Positions 15,194 to 23,621 of a DNA stretch of 37,833 bases are shown here, piece by piece. This stretch comes from Burkholderiales bacterium. Its GTDB lineage: Bacteria; Pseudomonadota; Gammaproteobacteria; Burkholderiales; Burkholderiaceae_C. The notes under the pieces are model-generated. The model saw only the letters and a program-made list of their open reading frames with translations, was not told the DNA's origin and ran no database searches. Positions within the stretch are counted from its first letter, which is position 1; the number at the start of each line of letters is the position of its first letter. Position numbers and translations under genes: made by a program. Where the stretch lies: contig JAEKLF010000083.1 in the NCBI GenBank assembly GCA_019509985.1, positions 1 to 37,833 on the forward strand, given 5' to 3'.

Positions 15194-16222
15194 TCAGGCC
15201 AGCGCGATCTCCGGCAGCCTGACCCGGATCAGCGTGCCCTGGTTCAGCGACGAGGCCACCGACAGGCTGCCGTGCTCGGCCTCGACGCGAAACCGCATGC
15301 CCAGCAGGCCGTAGGCCGAGTTCGTGGCGGTGCCGGTGTCGAAGCCGACGCCGTCGTCCTTCACCGTGAGTTCGGCCTGGCCATTGGTGGCCGAGAGGTT
15401 CAGCCACAGCTGGCTCGCGCGGGCGTACTTGCTGATGTTGGTGAAGGCTTCCTGGACCACGCGGTAGACGACAAGCTCGGCGGCCTCCTCCAGCCGCACC
15501 GGCGCCAGCGTGCAGTGCATCTCGATGCCGGACTGCTTGGCGAATTCCCGCGCCAGAATCTCCAGCGTGACGACCAGGCCCAGAGTGCCCAGTGTGGAGG
15601 GGCGCAGGTTCTCGATGATGTTGCACTTCAGCGCGACGCCGCGGTTCAGCGTCTCCACGAGATGCGCCAGGCGCTCCAGCGCCTCGGGGGCGATGCCGGT
15701 CAGGCGGGCCTTGATGCGCGCAGCGTCCAGCTTGGCGGACGTGAGCAGGGCGCCCATCTCGTCGTGCAGGTCGCGCGCCAGCCGCGCACGTTCCTCCTCG
15801 CGCGCCGTCTCGATGTGATGCGCCAACTTGACGAGCTGCGTCGTGCGGCGTGCCACCTCCACCTCAAGGCGCTCGTGTTCTATCTCCACGACGCGCTGGT
15901 GCTCCTGCTTGTCCCGCTCGCGCAGCTCCTCCAGGGCCAGGCTCTGGCGCAGATAGAGGAAGAACGCGGCCAGGCTCACCACGCTCAGCACCATCACGCC
16001 GAGCCGGTTCAGCAGCAGCGTGCGATGGATGTCGGCCTGGCCGTCCTCGGTGGCGCGCAGGTCCTGGATGCTGATGACACCCGTCCGGACCGCATTGAGT
16101 TCGTCCAGCACCCCGCCAGACTGCCAGTAGGAGCTTTCGCCGATCAGCACCACCGTCAAGGCGGCCACGCAGGCGATGGGGAACAGGAGGGGGTTGCGGG
16201 AGATGACCGCGCGGATGTTCAT
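15194..16222 (-). CDS. Sensor histidine kinase with HisKA_3 domain (NarX/LiaS-like)
   Basis: This 342-residue kinase has two membrane segments, about residues 12-30 (LLFPIACVAALTVVLIGESS) and 75-92 (VMVLSVVSLAAFFLYL). They enclose a short periplasmic loop. A coiled-coil linker follows (ELRERDKQEHQRVVEIEHER), then the HisKA_3 phospho-acceptor motif EEERARLARDLHDEMGALL. The ATPase domain has VVQEAFTNISKYA and DDGVGFD, then YGLLGMRFRVEAEHG. Such kinases pair with NarL/LuxR-type regulators, but none is adjacent, so it is an orphan here. The start at 16222 is the first Met before the hydrophobic region. It lies seven bases after the transglutaminase-like gene and probably shares its transcript. 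Confidence 0.92.
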   Translation of the reverse strand: MNIRAVISRNPLLFPIACVAALTVVLIGESSYWQSGGVLDELNAVRTGVISIQDLRATEDGQADIHRTLLLNRLGVMVLSVVSLAAFFLYLRQSLALEELRERDKQEHQRVVEIEHERLEVEVARRTTQLVKLAHHIETAREEERARLARDLHDEMGALLTSAKLDAARIKARLTGIAPEALERLAHLVETLNRGVALKCNIIENLRPSTLGTLGLVVTLEILAREFAKQSGIEMHCTLAPVRLEEAAELVVYRVVQEAFTNISKYARASQLWLNLSATNGQAELTVKDDGVGFDTGTATNSAYGLLGMRFRVEAEHGSLSVASSLNQGTLIRVRLPEIALA

Positions 16223-16229
16223 GGTCGAG

Positions 16230-17093
16230 CTAGCCGTCGGTCGAGATGGCTTCGGTGCAGTGGTAGGGCAGCTGCAGGCTGCCGTCGATGCCGGCGACCG
16301 CGCGGATGGTGATGAGCGGCGCACCGGTCGTGACCGTGCCGAAGATGGTCGCGAAGGCCACATCGGCCGCATCCCGCCCGGTGCCGAAGCGCACGAAGCC
16401 CATCGGGATCGCGGTGCCCGAGGGGTCGAAGATGTACCAGCGGCCGCCAAGGTAGACCTCGACATAGGCGTGGAAGTCGGTGGGGCCGAGCGCGGGGTCG
16501 GCGCCGTAGTCGATGCCGGTGGCGAAACGCGCCGGGATGTTGATGGCCCGGCACAGCGCGATCATCAGGTGGGCGAAGTCGCGGCACACGCCCACCTGCC
16601 CGAGCAGCGTGTCGATGGCCGAGGTGTTGGAGTCTGACGTGTTCGGTGTGAAGCTGGTTCGCTCCAGCACCCAGTCGCGGATGGCCTGCACGCGGCCGTA
16701 GCCCTGCCAGCGCTGGCCGAACTCGCGCATGGCCAGCCGGTGCAGGCGGTCCGACTGGCAGTAGCGGCTCGGGTAGATGTAGCTCAGCACTTCGGCCGGC
16801 AGGTTCGCGACCGGCACCTCGGACACGTCGGCGGGCGGGGCGAAGTGATGCATCAGGTCCAGCGTGGCCCAATAGCTCAGCTTCAGCGGCCCGGGGCAGG
16901 CCTGCACGCGCAGGTAGCGGTTGCGCGTGGCCGGATCGGTGTCCACGCGTGCCGGCAGGTTCTGGCTCAGCGTCAGCGACTCCTGCAGCACCTGCTGGCG
17001 CGGCGTGTTGGCCGCGTGGATGTTGAAGATGAAGTCGCAGCCGGGGTCGGAGATGTCGTAGTCCAGCTCGAGCGAGAGCTCCAGGTGGATCAT
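16230..17093 (-). CDS. Transglutaminase-like cysteine peptidase domain protein
   Basis: This 287-residue cytoplasmic-type protein has an N-terminal beta-rich domain (LELSLELDYDISDPGCDFIF) and a transglutaminase core. The catalytic Cys is in GQVGVCRDFAHLMIALCRA, the His in TDFHAYVEVYLGGRWYIFDP and the Asp directly after it. The start at 17093 (MIHLEL) agrees with family members; longer in-frame starts add an Arg/Gly-rich stretch. The biochemical activity may be peptidase or amidase rather than cross-linking, as in most bacterial homologues. It is in the minus-strand stress block, directly before the histidine kinase gene. Confidence 0.92.
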   Translation of the reverse strand: MIHLELSLELDYDISDPGCDFIFNIHAANTPRQQVLQESLTLSQNLPARVDTDPATRNRYLRVQACPGPLKLSYWATLDLMHHFAPPADVSEVPVANLPAEVLSYIYPSRYCQSDRLHRLAMREFGQRWQGYGRVQAIRDWVLERTSFTPNTSDSNTSAIDTLLGQVGVCRDFAHLMIALCRAINIPARFATGIDYGADPALGPTDFHAYVEVYLGGRWYIFDPSGTAIPMGFVRFGTGRDAADVAFATIFGTVTTGAPLITIRAVAGIDGSLQLPYHCTEAISTDG

Positions 17094-17155
17094 GGCCGAC
17101 GCGCCGAAACGCGACCTACCGCCTGGGGGAATTTCATGACGACCACTGCCCGCCT

Positions 17156-17440
17156 TCAGAGACGCGACTTGGCGTCGTGGAAGGACTGGATGAAGGCGTC
17201 GCGCATGCGGTCCATGTCGGACACCCACTGGTGCCAGGACGCCTCGCCCGAGGCCGTCAGCTCCTCGAACTTGACGAGGGCATCCCGCGCATGGGCGCGC
17301 AGCTTGGTCAGCTCCTGCTCGTATTGTTCATGGGCTTCCTGCCGGGCATGCGCCGCCTTGGCTTCCAGGGCGGCCAGCTGGTCATTGAGCTTGTCGAGCT
17401 CCAATTTCATGTTCTCGACATAGGTATCGCGTGCGGTCAT
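17156..17440 (-). CDS. Small coiled-coil protein of unknown function
   Basis: This 94-residue, highly helical, charged protein has MTARDTYVENMKLELDKLND followed by QLAALEAKAAHARQEAHEQY and further heptads. This is typical of a coiled coil with no cysteine and no membrane segment. The end, SWHQWVSDMDRMRDAFIQSF, is amphipathic. I know similar small proteins beside stress genes in Burkholderiales but no function for them. It sits between the DUF3309 and transglutaminase-like genes in the same direction. The start at 17440 is preferred over longer in-frame starts, which would add an unrelated stretch. Confidence 0.8.
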   Translation of the reverse strand: MTARDTYVENMKLELDKLNDQLAALEAKAAHARQEAHEQYEQELTKLRAHARDALVKFEELTASGEASWHQWVSDMDRMRDAFIQSFHDAKSRL

Positions 17441-17487
17441 GGCGGGGTCTTTCGGGGGGAGGGGAATTCGCGCGGCGCAGCAGGTGG

Positions 17488-17640
17488 CTAAAGCCGGCCA
17501 AGCAACCACAGCACGACGAGGACCAGCAGCACCAGGCCGACGCCGCCCGAGGGCAGATAGCCCCAGCCGCGGCTGTGCGGCCAGGCGGGAAAGGCGCCCA
17601 CCAGCAACAGGATGAGGACGATGAGCAGGATGGTGTTCAT
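17488..17640 (-). CDS. DUF3309 family small membrane protein
   Basis: This 50-residue protein has two hydrophobic segments (TILLIVLILLLVGAFPAW and GGVGLVLLVLVVLWLLG) joined by the family's conserved HSRGWGYLPSGG loop. The whole sequence matches the DUF3309 pattern. The function is unknown; homologues are common near stress and general-response genes. It is encoded in the same direction as the coiled-coil gene downstream. Confidence 0.9.
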   Translation of the reverse strand: MNTILLIVLILLLVGAFPAWPHSRGWGYLPSGGVGLVLLVLVVLWLLGRL

Positions 17641-17721
17641 GGCATGCCTTGGGAATCGAGCCAGTCGCATGCTGGCCCCCGGGCGTCGGGGCGTCTGTTC
17701 GCTATCGCACCAACAGCCGGT

Positions 17722-18954
17722 TCAGCGCTCGCCCTGGTCAAGGCCGAGCCGCCTTGCCAGCGGCGCCAGCGTCGGCCCCTGGATCAGCAGCGACAGCAGC
17801 ACGACAACGAAGGCGACGTCGAAGAAGCGCCAGCCGTCGGGCAGGCCGGCCAGCACCGGGTAGGTGGCCAGCACGATGGGCACCGCGCCGCGCAGGCCCG
17901 ACCAGGCGACGAAGCATTGCTGGCGCCAGCCAAAGCCCAGCGGTGCCAGGCACAGCAGCACGGCGGCGGGGCGGGCCAGCAACATCAGCCCGGCGGCCAC
18001 GAGCAGAGCCGGGCCGATGATGCGCAGCACCTCGTGCGGCGTGACGAGCAGGCCCAGCAGCAGGAAGAGGGCGGCCTGGGCCAGCCAGGTGTAGCCGGTC
18101 AGGCCGGGCAGGCTCAGCAGGGCGACACGCTCGGCATGGTGGCGCACCAGCAGGCCGGCGATGTAGACGGCCAGGAAGCCGGAGCCGCCGACGTGGTTCG
18201 TGACCGAGAACAGCAGCAGGCCCAGCGCGGCCATCAGCAGCGCGGCCAGGCCGTCGTGGTCGTCTTCGATGGGCAGTCGGCGCACCCATCCTGCAGCCAG
18301 CAGACCGCCCGCGACGCCGAACAGCAGGCCGAAGCCGAGCTGCTGGGCCAGCAACTGCATCAGCGCATTCAGCCCGGCTGCGGCCGGCGCGCCCGCCGCG
18401 GCCGGTGCCCACCAGGCGATCAGGCCGATGGTCAGCACCATGGCCATGGGATCGTTCATGGCCGACTCGACCTCGATGGTGGCGGCCAGCCGCGGCTCCA
18501 GGTTCAGGCGGCTGGCGCTGAACTGCGCGAACACGGCCGAGGCGTCGGTGGACGACACGGCCGCGCCGAGCAGCAGGCCTTCGGACCAGGGCATGGCCAG
18601 CGCCAGGTGGGCGATGCCGGCGACGATGGTGGCCGTGGCGGCCACGCCGACCGTGGCCAGCAGGCTGGCCGGCAGCATGCCGGCGCGCACCAGCGCCCAG
18701 CGCGTGCGCAGGCCGCCGTCGAACAGGATCAGGGCCAGGGCCAGATTGCCGACGTTGACGGCGAGCTTGTGGTCATCAAAAGGCAGGCCCAGCGGCCCGT
18801 CCACGCCGGTCAGCATGCCCACGACCATGAAGACGAGCAGATGGGACAGGCCCAGGCGGTGCGTGTACAAGGCGCCGGCGATGGCGATCAGCACCAGCGT
18901 GGCCACCGCCGCCGTGAGCAGGTCCGGACCTGCGAGCACGGCGCCGTGGACCAT
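17722..18954 (-). CDS. NhaP-type (CPA1) cation/proton antiporter
   Basis: This 410-residue membrane protein has about 12 hydrophobic segments. Family signs are LALALILFDGGLRTRWALV, GAAVSSTDASAVFAQFSAS with the transport Asp, and an ESAMNDPMAMVL segment. The SGLRGAVPIVLATYPVLAG motif lies near the C-terminus. It would exchange Na+ or K+ for protons. It lacks the cytoplasmic C-terminal domains of NhaP2/CvrA (about 570 residues), so it is a core-only version. The start at 18954 (MVHGAVL) lies four bases after the stop of the MscS-type gene, so the two are one operon. Confidence 0.92.
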   Translation of the reverse strand: MVHGAVLAGPDLLTAAVATLVLIAIAGALYTHRLGLSHLLVFMVVGMLTGVDGPLGLPFDDHKLAVNVGNLALALILFDGGLRTRWALVRAGMLPASLLATVGVAATATIVAGIAHLALAMPWSEGLLLGAAVSSTDASAVFAQFSASRLNLEPRLAATIEVESAMNDPMAMVLTIGLIAWWAPAAAGAPAAAGLNALMQLLAQQLGFGLLFGVAGGLLAAGWVRRLPIEDDHDGLAALLMAALGLLLFSVTNHVGGSGFLAVYIAGLLVRHHAERVALLSLPGLTGYTWLAQAALFLLLGLLVTPHEVLRIIGPALLVAAGLMLLARPAAVLLCLAPLGFGWRQQCFVAWSGLRGAVPIVLATYPVLAGLPDGWRFFDVAFVVVLLSLLIQGPTLAPLARRLGLDQGER

Positions 18955-18958
18955 TGGA

Positions 18959-20137
18959 TCAGCCTGCCGTCTGCGGTGTCGAGGTGCCGGCGCGCTCGGC
19001 AGCGTCAACGTGCAGGGACGATGCCGGGCGTCGCGGCGCCGGCGGCGTCGGCGCCCGTGCCGGCGCATCGGTCGAGCTCAGGACATTGACCGTGGGGGTC
19101 GCCGGCGTCGCGAAGCGGATGCCGCGCTGCTGGAACTCGCGCATCAGCGCCAGGTTCAGCGTCTGTTGGCGGTCCATGTAGACGTCGTAGTCGGGGCTCG
19201 TCACCCGGTAGACCACCTCGAAGTTCAGCGAGTTCTCGCCGAAACCCTTGAAGTGGGCACGGGCGAACTGCAGGAGCGGGTCGGCCTCGATCAACTGGCG
19301 GATCAGCGGCGGGATGGAAGCCACCACGTCGGCCGAGGCGTCGCTGGTGATGCCGAAATTGAACTGCACGCGGCGCGTCTGCAGGCGCTTGAAGTTGGCC
19401 ACCGTGCGCTTGAGCAGTTCGGCGTTGGACATGACGATCTGCTCGCCGCCCAGGCTGCGGATGCGCGTCGTCTTCAGACCCACGCGCTCGACGGTGCCGG
19501 TCACGTCGCCGACGGTGATGGAGTCACCCACCTCGAAGGGCTTGTCCACCGCGATGGCCAGCGACGCGAACAGGTCGCTGAGGATGTTCTGCACCGCCAG
19601 CGCCAGCGCGATGCCGCCGATGCCCAGGCTGGCGACGAAGGCCGTGATGTTGACGCCCAGGTTGGACAGCACGGCCAGCACGATGACCACCCACAACGCG
19701 CCACGCAGCCCCCAGCTCAGCAGCGTGGCGGATGCCGACAGCGCCGTGCCGCCGCCGTGGCGCTGCTGCTGCGCGGCGAGCAGTTGCGAGACCGCCTGCT
19801 GCGCCCACAGGCCGATCTGCAGCGCGACGACGGCAAACCACAGCTGCGACACGCGGCCATGCCAGCGGTCGTCCAGCGGCAGCAGGCCCAGGCCCACCAG
19901 CAGGCCGACGACCCAGATGAGGCCGGCATTGGTTCGCTCCAGCACGCTGACGAGGTTGTCGTCCAGCGACGTGCGGGTGCGCTTGGACAGCGCCCGCAGC
20001 CGCTGCACGAGCAGACGCAGCCCGGTCTTGATGACGATGATGGTGACGATGCCGGCCAGCACCGCCGGCAGCACGTCCGTCCACGCCACCTGCGGCCACG
20101 CCGCCGCAGCGCGGCTGAGGAAATCGGTCCAGGTCAT
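18959..20137 (-). CDS. MscS-family mechanosensitive ion channel
   Basis: This 392-residue channel protein has several N-terminal membrane segments. The pore-lining helix and upper vestibule carry the MscS signature ASLGIGGIALALAVQNILSD, then VDKPFEVGDSITVGDVTGTV and a beta/alpha C-terminal domain. A Pro/Thr/Ala-rich tail (about residues 340-392) is extra. ATG 20137 is chosen because TGGAGCG precedes it; an in-frame ATG at 20164 has no ribosome-binding site. It protects against hypo-osmotic shock, and its operon partner is an ion antiporter, which fits an osmotic role. Confidence 0.93.
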   Translation of the reverse strand: MTWTDFLSRAAAAWPQVAWTDVLPAVLAGIVTIIVIKTGLRLLVQRLRALSKRTRTSLDDNLVSVLERTNAGLIWVVGLLVGLGLLPLDDRWHGRVSQLWFAVVALQIGLWAQQAVSQLLAAQQQRHGGGTALSASATLLSWGLRGALWVVIVLAVLSNLGVNITAFVASLGIGGIALALAVQNILSDLFASLAIAVDKPFEVGDSITVGDVTGTVERVGLKTTRIRSLGGEQIVMSNAELLKRTVANFKRLQTRRVQFNFGITSDASADVVASIPPLIRQLIEADPLLQFARAHFKGFGENSLNFEVVYRVTSPDYDVYMDRQQTLNLALMREFQQRGIRFATPATPTVNVLSSTDAPARAPTPPAPRRPASSLHVDAAERAGTSTPQTAG

Positions 20138-20352
20138 CGCTCCACCAGGCAGTCTTCGATTCATCGAACTTAGGCCGGTGGCGCGGTGCAGTCTGTCGGC
20201 GGGCGACAGCCGGGCCTGTGGGCCTTGGCTGACAGACCGGCCGATCCTGTACCGACCTCCGCGGACGAGGCCTTCGCTGACACCGTGAGCCGCCGTCGCG
20301 GCCTAAGGTGTGGCCTTGCCCCGTTCTGCATGGCTGATCCAAAGGACGTTCG

Positions 20353-20655
20353 ATGGACACCACCCACCACGATTTCGCGGCACTGTTTACCCAATTGGGG
20401 TTGCCGGATTCGCCGGCCGAGATCAAGCAGTTCATCCGCGCACACCGGCCGCTGCCGCAGACGCTCAATCTGTCCGAGGCGCCGTTCTGGAATGCCAGCC
20501 AGGTGGCCTTCCTGCGCGAGCAATGGACTGCCGACGACGGTGACTGGGCCCTCCAGATCGACCAGCTGAACGCGGCGTTGCGCGAACACCCGGCCACCGG
20601 AGATCTGGAGCAGGTCGACTGCGCGCAATCCGCAAACGACGCCGCCGGCCGATGA
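20353..20655 (+). CDS. DUF2789 family protein
   Basis: This 100-residue soluble protein matches DUF2789. It has the DFAALFTQLGLPDSPAEIKQ start, a FIRAHRPLP segment and FWNASQVAFLREQWTADDGD. The function is unknown. Its TGA overlaps the ATG of the esterase gene (ATGA), so the two are translationally coupled. The last 15 residues are less conserved. The 215 bases between this gene and the divergent MscS-type start hold both promoters; nothing else is visible there. Confidence 0.9.
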   Translation: MDTTHHDFAALFTQLGLPDSPAEIKQFIRAHRPLPQTLNLSEAPFWNASQVAFLREQWTADDGDWALQIDQLNAALREHPATGDLEQVDCAQSANDAAGR

Positions 20656-21611
20656 AGCAGCCGTCCTGGGCGTCGCTGCTGCGACGCCATGCCGCGCTGC
20701 TGCAGCGCGCGGCCAAGCCGGTGCGCGAGCGGCGCCAGCCACCGGCCGGCGCGGGCAGCTGGCTGATGGGCGTCGTCATGGCGCCGGCCGGGCCGCGCCG
20801 CTACTGGCTGTTTCGCCCGGCGGGCGTGCGCTTCGGCGAGCGGCTGCCGTTGATGGTCATGCTGCACGGCTGCCACCAGGACGCCAAGAGCTTTGCCGAC
20901 AGCACGCGCATGAATTCGGTCGCCGCGCGCGAGCGCTTCCTCGTGCTCTACCCCGAGCAGCCACGGCTGTCCAACGCGCAGGGTTGCTGGAACTGGTTCG
21001 ACACGCAGTCGGGCCGGGCCTTCGGCGAGGCGGCTTGGATCATGCAGGCCATCGAGCAGGTCTGCGTGCTGTACGCGGCGGACCGCGAGCGTGTGGCGGT
21101 GGCCGGCCTGTCGGCGGGCGCCAGCATGGCGGCGCTGCTGGCCACGCGCTACCCGCAGCGCTTCAAGGCACTGGCCATGCACTCGGGCGTGCCGCCCGGC
21201 GCGGCCAGTTCACCGGCGTCGGCCGTGGGCGCGATGCAGGGACGGCGGGTGCCCAAGGCCGTCGTTGAACCGGCCGTGGCCTGGCCGCCGCTGATGGTCA
21301 TCCACGGCGATGCCGACGGCGTCGTGTCGGCCCGCAACGCCGGTGCGGCGGCGCAGATGTGGTCAGACGCCGCCGGTGCCCGCGAGGGCGAACCGCAGGC
21401 GCAGGTGCGCGGCAAGCGCTACCCGATGCAGGTGACCCACTTCAAGCGCTCCCGCCGCGTGGTTGCGACGCTGGTGCAGGTCGGCCGGCTGGGCCACGCG
21501 TGGAGCGGCGGCGCGGCGCGCCAGCGCTTCAGCGACGCCAACGGCCCGGATGCGTCGCGCATGGTATGGCGCTTCGCGGCGCGGCAGTTCAGCGCGCCGC
21601 CAGCGCGTTGA
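20652..21611 (+). CDS. PHB depolymerase family esterase
   Basis: This 319-residue alpha/beta hydrolase matches the extracellular PHB depolymerase/LpqC family. An oxyanion-hole region LPLMVMLHGCHQDAKSF comes first, then NWFDTQSGRAFGEAAWI and the nucleophile elbow GLSAGASMAALLA. The acid is in PLMVIHGDADGVVS and the catalytic His in LGHAWSGG. No clear signal peptide is visible: the N-terminus is basic (SLLRRHAALLQRAAKPVRER). It could be cytoplasmic or exported by another route. The start overlaps the DUF2789 stop. The 3' end overlaps the convergent halogenase gene by 23 bases. It may act on PHB oligomers or on other esters such as feruloyl esters. Confidence 0.9.
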   Translation: MKQPSWASLLRRHAALLQRAAKPVRERRQPPAGAGSWLMGVVMAPAGPRRYWLFRPAGVRFGERLPLMVMLHGCHQDAKSFADSTRMNSVAARERFLVLYPEQPRLSNAQGCWNWFDTQSGRAFGEAAWIMQAIEQVCVLYAADRERVAVAGLSAGASMAALLATRYPQRFKALAMHSGVPPGAASSPASAVGAMQGRRVPKAVVEPAVAWPPLMVIHGDADGVVSARNAGAAAQMWSDAAGAREGEPQAQVRGKRYPMQVTHFKRSRRVVATLVQVGRLGHAWSGGAARQRFSDANGPDASRMVWRFAARQFSAPPAR

Positions 21612-23124
21612 TCTGTTGGATCAAGGCGCGGTGGCTGGGCAGGTCGGCGACGGCGCGGTCCGCAAAGCGCTGGATCTTGGCGAACAGTTTCTGCGCCTCC
21701 TCCACCTGCGGGAAGTCGTCGCGGCCGGCGCTCAGGTCGGTCACGAAGCCCATGCCGTAGAGGATGTACTGGTAGTTGAAGAACGCGAAGGTCTCGGTGT
21801 CCAGCACGAAGTCGAAACGCCCGGGCGGCCGGATCTTCCACTCCTCCAGCAGGCCGGCCAGGCGGTCCGGGATGGAGGCCGGCGCGGCGTTGTCGCGCCA
21901 GAACGGCTCGCTGCGCTGGCTCAGGCAGTAGTGCAGCTTCAGGAAGTTGATGATGTTCTCGAAGCGGGCCGTCATCAGCTCGTTGAAGCGCCGCGCCGGC
22001 GCATGGATGGGGCCGCTGTGCGGCAGCATCTCGGCAATCATGCCGACGGCCGCTTCGATGAGGACCAGGCCGGTCGCCTCCAGCGGCTCCAGGAAGCCGG
22101 CCGACAGCCCGACGGCGACGCAGTTCTTCACCCACTGCTGCTGTCGGTAGCCCGGCGTGAAGGGGATGCTGCGCATCGCGAGGTCTTCGTTCCCCGCGCC
22201 GCAGTAGGCACGCAGGATGTCGGCGGCGCGGTCGTCGCTGAGGTGGCTGCTGGCGTAGACGCAGCCGATGCCGCGCGCGCCGTTGAGGCCGATCTCCCAC
22301 AGCCAGCCCGCCTCATGCGCGGTGGCGATGGTGCTGCTCTCCATCGTCGCGTGCTCATCCAGCGGAACCTTGCAGGCCAGCGCGCGGTCGACGAAGAGCT
22401 GGTGGCGCACGGACTTGAAGTTGGCGCCCATGGCCCGGCCGATCAGCTCGGCGCGAAAGCCCGTGCAGTCGATGTAGAGCGCCGCCTCGAAACGGCCATG
22501 CTGGACCGTGTCGAGGTGGGCGATCGAACCCGTGCCGTCCAGCGACACGTCCGTCACCGTGCCTTCGACGTGGCGCACGCCCAGCTCGCGGGCGCGCGCG
22601 GCGAGCAGCTTGGCGAGCTTGATGGCGTCGAAGTGATAGGCGTAGTTCAAGGGCGCCGCATAGGGCGCCTCGCCGGCCCGCTTGGGCGCACGGTGGGCCT
22701 CGGCGACGCGCGCCTGCAAGGTCATGGCCTCGGCGAAGGGCAGGCGCCCGGCCGCGTCCTGCAGCAGCCAATAGGGCACGAGGTTGAGGTCCTCGGCGTA
22801 GAAGGGTGCCTCGAAGGGATGGAAGAACTGCTGGTGCTGGCCGCCGGCGGGCGTGCGCGCCCAGTCGACGAAGCGGATGCCCTGCTTGAGCGTCGCCGAG
22901 GTTTCGCGGATGAAGCGCGCCTCGTCGATGCCGAGGAATTGCAGCGTCGTGCGGATGGTGGGGAAAGTGCCTTCGCCGACGCCGACGCTGCTGATGTCGG
23001 GCGACTCCAGCACGGTCACCTCGAGGTGGCTGCGCTCCGACAGCTTCAGCGCCTTGGCCAGGTAGGCCGCGGTCAGCCAGCCGGCCGTGCCGCCACCGAC
23101 GATCAGGATGCGGCGCTTGTTCAT
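21589..23124 (-). CDS. Flavin-dependent tryptophan halogenase family protein
   Basis: This 511-residue protein matches the FADH2-dependent halogenase family, which chlorinates or brominates aromatic compounds using hypohalous acid made at reduced flavin. It begins with the dinucleotide fold ILIVGGGTAGWLTAAYLAKA. The catalytic Lys is in SATLKQGIRF (about residue 75-80). The tail end has AGFLEPLEATGLVLIE with the active-site Glu. The family fingerprint WxWxIP reads WLWEIG here, with Gly for Pro. The ATG overlaps the stop of the PIN-domain gene (ATGA), so the three genes antitoxin, toxin and halogenase are one unit. No flavin reductase gene is seen nearby. The substrate is unknown. Confidence 0.93.
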   Translation of the reverse strand: MNKRRILIVGGGTAGWLTAAYLAKALKLSERSHLEVTVLESPDISSVGVGEGTFPTIRTTLQFLGIDEARFIRETSATLKQGIRFVDWARTPAGGQHQQFFHPFEAPFYAEDLNLVPYWLLQDAAGRLPFAEAMTLQARVAEAHRAPKRAGEAPYAAPLNYAYHFDAIKLAKLLAARARELGVRHVEGTVTDVSLDGTGSIAHLDTVQHGRFEAALYIDCTGFRAELIGRAMGANFKSVRHQLFVDRALACKVPLDEHATMESSTIATAHEAGWLWEIGLNGARGIGCVYASSHLSDDRAADILRAYCGAGNEDLAMRSIPFTPGYRQQQWVKNCVAVGLSAGFLEPLEATGLVLIEAAVGMIAEMLPHSGPIHAPARRFNELMTARFENIINFLKLHYCLSQRSEPFWRDNAAPASIPDRLAGLLEEWKIRPPGRFDFVLDTETFAFFNYQYILYGMGFVTDLSAGRDDFPQVEEAQKLFAKIQRFADRAVADLPSHRALIQQINALAAR

Positions 23125-23621
23125 GCTCTCGTGTACAGGTTCTTCAGCCACTGGTGGCCGGTCTGGGCGCCGTGGCTCCAGTCCTCGTCCTCCTCCGCGG
23201 CGGCCTGGGCGACATAGCCGGACGGGTTGAGCAGCTTCACGCGGCCCACGCGGAAGGCCGACACGCGGTGGGTCACGAAGGTCAGGCCCTGCTCCAGCGC
23301 GGTCGCGGCCAGCAGGCCGTCGCGCGTGTTGGCATAGGGCAGCTGGGCGCGGCGGCGCACGGTTGCTGCGTCCACCGGCAGCACACGGCCCTCGAAGGCG
23401 GGCATCACGCGGTTGTCTATCCAGTCGCGCACGACCAGGCCGGCGGCGCGGTCCTTGCGCCCCAGGCGGGCGGCGGCGTTCTCGATCTCCAGCAGGCTCA
23501 ACGCCGACATGAACAGCTTCTGCCGCGCGATGCCCGCGGCCCAGGAGGCCAGGCCAGGGTCGGACTGGCCGGCCCGGGCCTTGCGCAGTTCGAGCACGAT
23601 GCCCGTGTCGAGCAGGTACAT
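23121..23621 (-). CDS. PIN-domain ribonuclease toxin, VapC-like
   Basis: This 166-residue protein is a VapC-like RNase toxin. The acidic PIN residues are visible: Asp5 in MYLLDTGIVLELRK, Glu in ALSLLEIENAAARLG and Asp in TRDGLLAATALEQGLTFVTH. VapC proteins usually have Asn where this one has Gly7 (LLDTG for LLDTN). It is about 25 residues longer than a typical VapC because of a C-terminal extension (EEDEDWSHGAQTGHQW, then LKNLYTRA). The start overlaps the antitoxin stop by one base (TGATG), and its own stop overlaps the halogenase start. VapC toxins cleave tRNA or rRNA; the target here is unknown. Confidence 0.9.
   Translation of the reverse strand: MYLLDTGIVLELRKARAGQSDPGLASWAAGIARQKLFMSALSLLEIENAAARLGRKDRAAGLVVRDWIDNRVMPAFEGRVLPVDAATVRRRAQLPYANTRDGLLAATALEQGLTFVTHRVSAFRVGRVKLLNPSGYVAQAAAEEDEDWSHGAQTGHQWLKNLYTRA

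Noticed and set aside
14718..15626. Upstream extension of the DUF1003 frame
   Set aside because: It overlaps the BON lipoprotein and kinase genes in other frames. The GTG at 14717 gives the expected protein.
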